From Pseudorasbora parva (taxonomy: Eukaryota; Chordata; Actinopteri; Cypriniformes; Gobionidae), in contig NC_090188.1 in assembly GCF_024679245.1 (NCBI RefSeq), forward strand, positions 39,425,992 to 39,489,991: a DNA stretch of 64,000 nt, written 5' to 3'. The notes under the pieces are model-generated. The model was not told where the DNA came from, did no database searches, and saw only the letters and a program-made list of their open reading frames with translations. Below are positions 1-10,100 of this stretch, piece after piece. The position numbers and the translations under genes are program-made. The first letter of the stretch is position 1; the number at the start of each line of letters is the position of its first letter.

Positions 1-806
1 GTTCGGTTCATTTGGTCCTAACCAAGGGCAAACAATTATACATTGTTGCATTTTTCAGATTTTTTGGTTCCTTTTCACACCACACTGATTGCTTTGGTCT
101 GAACCAGTTGAAACGAACCAAAACGCAGGCACGTGACAACATCCACATCACTCATTGGCTATGGCGTATTTCCTAAACTGCTTTTCGATTGGTCAGAATT
201 TACGTGTGGGAAAATTCCAACAGAAGAGGCAAAGCCAGCAAACTATAATAACACTATGGAGAGACGACTGCGCGGGCCAGTTTTGTCCCTGGCCATAATC
301 TAATACACTGTGTGTATTTACCACAGTATGCAAACAAAACATTTCTATAATGAAGCGCGGATGCGACATGAAAACAATGCTCTAATGCACTGCAGACACT
401 GCGCGCATCGCTCGTCACTTCAAGAGGAGCCGTGCATTAATTATTAACTCTTGACATGCTTCCATCTTCCGAAAATATTGCCAACGATCTATCAGCTAAT
501 AATATCATTTACACAATGTCAGTGCAGCTAACCACGGCAGCTGGTTCAGTCTAAAAATGATCAGTACTTTTGCAGTTGGTTCTGTTCGAGGTCGGATCAC
601 GTTCTCACCACAAACGAACCGCTCCAGAGTTCGTTTGAAATCGTACCGAGACCACCTCTTCAAGGAGGTCTCGGTACGCTTGTTTGGTCCGCTTTTGGTG
701 CGCACCCGAGTGCGATTGCTGCTTTCAGACCTGACCAAACGATCCGCGCCAAAGAGGGAAACGAACTCTAGTACGATTCAACCGAACTAAATGAGGCAGG
801 TGTGAA
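1..806. mobile_element. non-autonomous DNA transposon (MITE-like), cut by window edge
   Basis: It lies in a col21a1 intron. Both sides are built from related inverted motifs: GTTCGGTTCATTTGGT at the left edge, and ACCGAACTAAATGAGGCAGG then GTGTGAAAGC at about 779-805. GGTCTGAACCAGTTG near 100 pairs with CAGCTGGTTCAGTC near 537. A 12-bp perfect hairpin (642-653 with 667-678) lies inside. No transposase is visible. The family is not identified. Confidence 0.55.
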
Positions 807-1022
807 AGCACCCTTTGATTCTGTTTAGGGTTACCATTTTACGGTGATCACCTGCAGAAAAGCTGCATGTGTTTTCAAGCATTGGCTTGACCTTATAAAC
901 TTCCGACTTGCCTTTTGGAGATTTTAATGTGCAATGCAATGACTGTTGATGCAATGAAGAGATGATATATGTTGTTCTGTAGAATAAAGCCACCAGAGGG
1001 GTTGAGGGATAGGCTATCGTAC

Positions 1023-1106
1023 CTTCATTCCTGGGGTACCAGGTGGCCCAGGTGGACAGACGCAGGGCTCTGGAGTTGGATCAATGTCACCTGGTCCATC
1101 AGGACA
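1023..1106 (-). CDS. col21a1: col21a1 exon: Cys linker and start of the collagen helix
   Basis: The 84-bp exon encodes CPDGPGDIDPTPEPCVCPPG then PPGTPGMK. The CVC pair precedes the first Gly-X-Y triplets, as in FACIT collagens. Acceptor TTTTTTTAG is at 1108-1107 and donor GTACGA at 1022-1017. It is the last col21a1 exon in the window. Confidence 0.9.
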
Positions 1107-4100
1107 CTAAAAAAATAGCAAAACATTATTTACTGTGCTGCATTTTATAAAACATAAAGCGTCAGACATCATTTCCTTTTTGTGGCATGAGCTAAACTTT
1201 GTGGCAAAAGCCAAAACAGCATACAACTTCTCATTCAGCAGTACGGCCCAGCAGTTTGGAAACAGCAAAATGACAAAAATAGAGCTACAGCACATAACAA
1301 TTTTTGAACCTGTTTCATCAATGGCCAGTTTAAAGTCATCATGAAATCAGAATTTACAATTCTTATTTTTATGGAATATTGACATGTTTACTTAATTATT
1401 TTCTGTGCATATCATTCATGTGTCCTCGTACTCTTAAAGGAAAATGGCTTCCTCTCGCAACTACATCTCTTCTGTGGTGTATGGGTTAGGGGTGTGCACA
1501 AATAGTCGAATATTTGATCTGTAATTAATATTTGAAAAATACATATACTGTTAAAATTGTAGCTTTGCTGGCCATAAATACAGTGAATCCATGATAAATC
1601 CCACTAAATCTCGTAGTTTTAACTAAATCTACTGGGTGCTGCTGTGGAACGTGTTATTAATTTGATTGTATTTGATCACATAATGACGCTGTCTGCCCCG
1701 CAATGTTTGCATTAATGAAACTGAGCTATCGTAATATCGTGACCACAAAGAGAAATCTCATGACATCCAAACACCAGTGAAATGAGGAAAGACAGCTGTC
1801 CCATCACTGCATTCACGAGTGCCAGTAAGCACAGATGTACCCGGAGTGAGAGCGAGATCTTGAGACATATGCTTCCTTTAAGTTCTGTTGAGGTGCTCGT
1901 GCACGCGAGTGACAATCATCCAGTATGAATGATCAAAGACGCGATCAGAGAGAATCGCAGACAAGTTGCCGATGCCCGCAAGATATTTGGCATGCTAAAT
2001 ATCTGGAAATGTCGGCGATTCAAAATCCTACTGTGTGAAATGATTTCTGACTGAAAATTACATCGGCGGTGGCAGACAGCCAATGAAAGCGTGAGATACA
2101 GGGCAGCGGGAGGTTCAGGAAGGAGTTATAGACAGATTATCAGTATTGTAATAGATATATTTACAATTCTATTAAACAGAAACAAAGCCCGAACATTTGC
2201 ACATCCAGCCACAGTAGCAGCACATTACAAAATTATTTATATACCTCAAACTCCTTGCTCCCCCTGTCTCTCAAACAATTTCCTCCACCTTAATCTTTTT
2301 TTCTTTTTCTCCACAAATCAGCACACAGACAATTTAGAGCAAACTTTGTGCAGTTTATTATGTTTAATAACAATTCCAAATCTCGCTCGAAAACTCCGAT
2401 CTGACGTATGTGTGATCTTGAGTAGTTTACTTGTCACATGGCACGTGTTTAGTTGTACGTAGTTTGCACACCTGTGAGAGAGAGTTGTCGCGATTGTTCC
2501 TCCTGTATAGTCATGCAGTGTGAACCCATCTGTCGCCGATCCATCGGGCAGTGAGAACACAGCAGTGACTGAATAATACCCCAGATAGTCATGCAGTGTG
2601 AAAGAGCAGTGACCCGACGAGTTTGAAAATCGTGCAGTCTGAACTAGGCTTAACAAAAATGCTAAAGACCGTAGCCACTATTGTAAGTCATTGGCAGTCC
2701 TCTTGAGGTTAGGGGAGTGAGGTTTACATGTACAGCTCTTACTGGCCTACGTCCGTGTGGCGTGAGGACGGGACAATAATCCCTCCCCTCTAGCAACCTG
2801 TCATTCACTTGAATCGTATCAGTTATCTGATGAAAACCATCCAGTCAATCCTATATGGACTCACCCTACATTTATGCTTGTTGGAGAAGCAGTTTCACGC
2901 AGATATACATTACAAATACACTTGCAACTTTCATGCTGACTTTAAGCGACCATGTGATGCACCAAAAAGTACCGGTAACGCTTTAGATTATGGCCCGGAA
3001 AGTACTGTGTAATTAAAACAAATTTACAGTGCAACTTTCCGTAATTATAGTGTAACTATAAAATAAGTATGTGTAAGTATAAGCGAACAATATGCAGTTT
3101 TTTTTTTTTTTTTGGGGGGGGGGGGTAACAATCAGGAAAATTAACAAATTATTTATACTGTAAGTTTTTTATTATTATTAAGCGCTACCTATCCATGTAT
3201 TTACAGAATAAGTATGAATCTACAGGTTGTAAATTAAAGTGGTGTTTGTTCCCCTCTTGTTTCATGTAGTTACAGGCTAAGTACAATAAAAACACATACA
3301 CAATCTGATATCACTCTGAAATATTTATTTTAAAAAAAACTTAATTCAAAAAAGATTTATGACTCTTCTTATTCATTTTTTTAAATAACCTTTTAATTTA
3401 AATTAATAACATCCTGAAAAAAGAGGCTTGTTTTGTCCCTTTTTTGTTTCTCTTGCTTGTCTTCCTCTTCTTGTTCCTCTTCTTTTTTTATTATTTACAC
3501 TGATGGATCTTAAGAGGAATCCCATGTCTTTTGATATTTTGTATTATTATTTATTAAAAGAAAAATTACACCAAGAAATGCTCTCCTAATTTACTAATCG
3601 TTTCGCATCCGACCAACTGTTACCATTGTGCGAATGAGTAAAGAAGCTTCAAGTTTTCATGACGTCCTCGCACAAATTTAATCTGAAACACGAGAACTGG
3701 CATCCCTGTCTTCTAGTCTTATTTTTCTCTCATTGCTATTATCATAAATTATGTTATTGTTACATGTTATGTGTTATTATGTTGTATGTGCTGCTTGATG
3801 CTTCAAATTTTAGGAACCCAAATGAGTTTTCACTGGCAGAATTTTTTTTTCTTTTTCTGTGTTCATATGAAGAAATTAAGTCCTATACATCTTGTATGAC
3901 ATGAGGGTAAAATACGTGTAAACGTGAGGATATTTCTGTGTACACTGTATTTACAGTGTAACAGTTACGTAATACAGAATACTAGGTAGACATGGGATTT
4001 CTTAAAGGGATACTTCACCATATTAAACTGTGTTATTCCCTTAACTAAGACGAGTTGATGCATACCTCTCTCGTCTGAGTGTGTGCACTTAATCGCTCTG

Positions 4101-7100
4101 ATGCGCGGTGACTATCTGATAGCATTTAGCTTAGCCCACTAAGCCCAGTTCATTCACTACCCAGTTCATTCAAAATCCTCCCTCACATCTCCCCCTCCCC
4201 CCTATTGACAGAAAGGAGAGAGGGAGGGGGAGATGTAAGGGAGGATATTTCAGCCGGGACTTTTTGTGCGCCGAGTCAAAGTACTTTGAGAAGTGCTATT
4301 CCACCACATTATAGTTCTCCTTTTTAATCAGCTTAAAATAACGGCACGTTTTGTTTTGTGTCACCATACTTGATCGTTCAACTATTTGTGTAACTGTATT
4401 TAAATAGGGAAAACATAGAGGTGTTTGGTCCCTTCTAACTTGATCTCTGTTTGGTACCATAGTGAATGAACTGGGTTTAGTGGGCTAAGATAAATGCTAT
4501 CAGATCGTCACCGCGCATTAGAGTGATTAATTGCATGCACTGAGACGAGAGAGGAATGTATAAACTCGTCTTAGGTAAGGGAATAACATAGTTTAATATG
4601 AAAAAGCGGTGAAGTAACCCTTTAAGATTAATCTGCAGCAAGGACGAAAAAGAAGATGAAGTGGAGGATGAAGCCAAGCAAGAAAAACAAATAAGTGTTG
4701 TAAATCTGTTTCAAAAAACGTGTTTTTTAAATAAAGGTTTCCGAGTGGTATTAGGCTGTACTTAGCCTATAACTACATGAACAAGAGGGGAACAAGCACC
4801 ACTTTAATTTACAACCTGTAGATTCACGCTTACCCTGTAACTACACGGATAATTACCCATTCATTAGAAAAATACCTACAGTATAAATCATTTGTAAATT
4901 TTCCTGATAGTTACCGCTTTATTCCAACAATATTTCATATAATTACAGAAAGTTACGCTATAAATTTGCTTTAATTACTTACTTTCCAGGCCGTAATATA
5001 AAGCGTTACCAAAGTACCAATATTTAGACATGCATGAAGTAACATGAAGTACCATGGTACTGCCACAGTACTTAATGCAAGCAGTCTAACATTTGTCATC
5101 TTTTGTGAGTGTAAAGATTCACACCAGCGTAATTCCGCCATACATTCTCAAAGCTGCTGACAGTCTCTTGAAAGATTTTTCCAGCTATGACAATACTTAG
5201 ACACTCCAAAAGAACATGAGGCAAATCTTACCTCTGCAATTCAAAATGAGATAAGCAGTTACTTTTGAAAGCGAGCAAAGCCATCTTCAAAAGTACATAC
5301 CTCTCCATCCTAAAAATGAAAGGAGTGAAAATACATGAAGGGGCCAGGGCAAAAACCATAACTTTGCTTTAGAGGTGCAAGGCAATGCATGCGCAAGCAG
5401 TAAACGGAAAATGATGATGAAATGCCACAGTGTTTACAAATGCCCTACATCTCTAAACAGTGAGTCTGAAAGAAACAGGCAAGTTGAGTTAGTGAACTGA
5501 GAACAATGACAAAACCAGTGATTGACTTTCTAATAAACGGTTCTGAGCAAATATCATGCTCCATTTGAAACTGAGAGGACACTTTTATTTGGTAAGTGAA
5601 ATTGAACAGATTAGATCAGATTAGTACATTAAACACATTCCAAAACACACTGGGCTGGAATTACTGGAATTACAAAAATAAATACAAAATGAACAAAGAC
5701 CTTTGTGTTTTACCTCTCAGGTTTTTAAAGAATTGTCTGGTAATAGGATAAAATATTTCAAATATCAAGTCACTCCTAATCTGATGTGACATTAATAGGT
5801 GGAATTTATGTGAATGGGCCAAAACAGAAACATCCAAGATTCTGGTACTCACAACTCCAGGTATTTCACAGGCCGTTTCTCTGTTATTCTGCTCAGGGTC
5901 GCAGTAGATTCTGAGTTTTTGAATTTCAAACTGTTCAGAAAGAGAAAGAGAGAGTACAAAATCAGGTTGTTTTTAAAAAGGTCAAGGCCTGGGGCAGTAG
6001 GAGAGGGGAAAGGTGCTCCAAGTTGCATATAAAACACATTTGGTGTCAACATGACATGGTGTCTGCTTTTCCACAGGAACACTGCTGTGTTGCACATGTT
6101 GAAAATCTTCCATGTTCTGTTTATTCTTTGGCAAAAGATCACAAACACACACACACACATATTCCAATAACTTCCAATATTCCTTTAAAATTATATAATA
6201 TGCTCCATCATTATTTTATTAACTTCATACATCTTAAGCATTAAAAACAATATCATGTGTTTTTATTTGTCCCTTTTTTATTTGCTATTTATCTGTATGA
6301 GGGACAGGCATTTTGAGTGATGTTTTTAGTCCAAAATAAAAGTGTCAAATGAACAAAGTAAAATTTAAGTTGAGACATATCTCACACACAAATCATATTC
6401 AAGAGGCTATATGTAGAACACATACACCCTTGTTATTAGCGGCATCGGTGGCCGTTAAAAGTGATCTGCAGCCAGAAACGTATTGCAAGCATGATGTACA
6501 AGCGACTGAACGTGATTCACGGTCCAATATACTCATGGTGAGGTTCGTTTTCATTTTACGCTTAAAAGTAAAAAGAAGTTTGGAAAAACCTTTGCAGCGA
6601 TATACTGGTAATGAATATCCAGCCACTGCTCACACTGCTGAGAGCGACGTTTAGATCCCTGGGAAATGTTGTTTAGACGTTCCTCTCAATAACAAAATAA
6701 ATACATAATAGAAATGCCAGCGGTGAGAAAACAGTGGTTCAGAAAGCATCTGATCATAGCGACGTGATCAAACCTCTGCGATTCACCAGCATCATGTCGA
6801 AAGGTTAAGTAATTTACATTTATGAGTTTGATTATAAAGTATATGTGAGACTATAGACTATGTACGTATATATGACAATTTGAGACTATAGTTTGAATTA
6901 TTCAATTTTCTTTGTATGACACAATAACATTGACGTACTGAATTGCTTTTATGTATTATCCTGAACATTGTATAAGTATTACTTACATGTGATTTTTAAC
7001 AGCATGTAATTTAATAGCATGTAAACTTCATTCTTTTGATTTTCCCAGAAAAAAAAAAACGTACTTAAAAGTACTTAGCCTAGAGGCTTCCATAGACATG

Positions 7101-10100
7101 TTAGTAAGTCAGGGAAGGTCTCTCTTTGTTTGTTTTTTTTTGTTTTTTGTTTTTTTTTTTAGTTTTGAGTGGCTAATACATTACAATTTGTATCTTGCAA
7201 GTATCAAGAATAAAAAATCCAAATAAAATAAAACTCTCAACACTCCTACTCTTAGATGCAACTGAATGGAGAGGCATCGCTTAACGTACTCATTGAGATT
7301 TAGGTTAGATATTCAGTAAGAAAGTATATTTTATAAGTGCTTATAGTAAGCAATGACTCAAAAGGTTTGAGTTTGACAAATTGAGTGATTGTATTACATT
7401 TTATTGAATTACTAAATATTGACAAATAATGTAACAAACTGTATGCAAGTCTAATATAACCATAGAGTGCTTCACTAACAAAAATAATGAACAGTAGAGT
7501 AACTACATCAGACTGAAAGTCTCTAAAATAAGATCCAAGAAGTCATCGACATACTTACAGGTACAGTTGTTTCTTTGCTGACGTACTTCCCAACCTGTGT
7601 TTTTCCGTTAATAAAAATACCATCAGGAGGATCCAGTGCCATGGTTTCAATTTCCAGATCATCAACATACAGAGTGACGTCTTCCTCTGTTACTAGAAGA
7701 CGCAGCTGATGCCATTTTTCATCAAATAGTTTCTGTAAAATACATAAAACAAAGCAGACTGAAGGTGATGGTGTTTTACATTCAATTTTTACATTAGTAC
7801 ATTTAATTTATATAGCATAAATGTGACTATTAGGAAGATAAGAACATCTTAGTAAACTGTTATTCAGTAGCATTGGCATCATAAAAGAAGGATTTATGTG
7901 AATGTTAAATAATAAACCTACTAGGGCTCTGTGTCACTCAAATTCGGGTGTTCATAATTTAAATACTGAGGAATCATTCCATGAAGTCTATCAGAGAAAG
8001 TATGCACTAAACGGAAAAGATCAAGTTTATGATGTATAAAAATCCATTCAATATTTCCTTTCCAAATTCCACCAACGTTTTATCCATATGGTAACTAGAA
8101 AGTCTGGTATCCAATTTACTTGGCTGCCTTGGGCAGCGAGTCCACTGTTAATGGATGCTTTACATAAAAATCTAACTGACATTGGAGCATCCCTGCTAAA
8201 ACCAGTTCAGGCACACATTGATTTTCAGGCTTGATTCGTGCTGATTATATCTGGTAGACCGAAACATCAACCAGCAGCACATACATTTTGAGGATCCCAA
8301 GCATCCAAAATAAAAAATTCAGTGTGCTGGTTATGATCAGCCTGGGGTTTCTTGGTAAAAGTAGGCCTAATGCATTATAGGGATGGGCGGTGTATCCGTA
8401 TATTTTCTCCCCACAGTAAGAATTAGTCTTCCTGCGATAATAACAATAAAGCCTAGTTGATGACACCAGTCGCTGAGCACTTGGACTCAGTGCTTGAGAG
8501 ATTCACTCTTTGTTAAGTGATCCATAAAGCACTATTTCAGTTCATCTCAATGAATGCACAGTGCATCTGATGCAGTAAACACTAGTGTGAATGCCCTACT
8601 GAGACTGCTCAGTGTTTCTCACACACTAAAAGAGAGAGCGAGAGAGTCTTACAATGCAGAATTGGCAATTTGGCATGCTACGTGTAAATTATATTCTTTG
8701 TTGTATTTTCGTGTAAAAAATGATGGAGTTAATTTGGAATTATTCAACCTTTATGAACAAGCAGACAATAATGCAAAAAGAGCACTCTCATTGGCTGGCG
8801 CTCACCTATTACTGTACCTGTTTTGATTTCAGCAAATCAGTTTGAGCGAACACTGACATTATTATTGTTTGCATTGTGCAATGTTTTTTAGCACATTTAC
8901 ACTATTCAAACATTACCTTTAAGGGAGTAACAGAATATTGTAAGGCATTACTTTTCAAAGTAAATTTCCCCAACACTGCTTACTCACGATTTCTCAACAT
9001 GAGGACAGGAGAGCTGTCGGTCAATAAATGGGAAAAAGTAAATTGCAACACTTATTTGAAAAGTTAATTGGAATTTTTTTTTGTTATAACATTGAAAGTA
9101 ATGCATTACTTACTAGTTACTTCAAAAGGTAATCTAATTACGGTACGTAACTTGCATTACTTGTTACTTGCTTCTAGGTGTATGTTTGAACTGATGAGAA
9201 TGAACAATTACACTTTATTTCGATGGTCCACTTTAGACATTCTACTAACTATAAGTCAATTTTGAACTTTTAAGAAGAACACTGAAACAAATTCACAAAC
9301 TCTATGTGCTAATAAGTTAAATCCGTCAGTAACTTTGCAACTATACATCACCTAGCAGTCATTAGGATATTAGTAGGCTGTAGCTGACTGTTAGGTTAAG
9401 GTTCAGGTAAGTAGAATAAATTGACGTCTTTGCTTACAGTCAGTTGAAAGTGTTCAGATATTAAGCAGAGAGTCTACTAATACTGTAATGAGAGCTAGTT
9501 GTCATGTAGCTGCAGAGTTACTTAAAGGTAGTAGAATGTCTAAAGTGGATCATTAAAATAAAGTGTTTTGACGGATTTGACTTAGCACACAGAGTTGGTG
9601 AATTTGTTTCAGTGTTCTTCTCTCATGCTCTGTGTTTACCTTAGCAGGTGTTTTTGTGAAGACCACAGTTTGAGTTCCGCTTGGTGCATTGCTAGTGGTT
9701 GTGGTGAACATCACTGTTCTATCCAGACCATTTAGAGTTACGGCCATTTGAGGCTTTTCATCCTTAGTCTGTATCCGCCATAGATCCCACTCCTCCATAA
9801 CCACAGAGCCTTTGTACTTCAGCGTGGCCACAAAAACATAGGATGGTGGAAGTCCGCCTGGAAATAACATCCTATGGGAATTAAGATGAAGATGCTGTTT
9901 CAAATCAAACAGAGTATACTTGCAAGAACAGAAAGGTGTGATACCATAAATACCTTTACCTAGTGTTCTCGCTTAGGTCATCTCTGGATGTCACCTGGTA
10001 GGCTTTACTGCCATAATATGATCCTTGTGTCTTTTTGGCTTTTTTAGCCAAGTTGAGATAGAGGAGAATGTCAAATCCTTTGGCATCCCGAGAATTGACA

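Noticed and set aside
9553..9903. Start codon at 9903 for the TSPN segment
   Set aside because: It lies in intron sequence upstream of the acceptor at 9873-9872; the exon begins at 9871.
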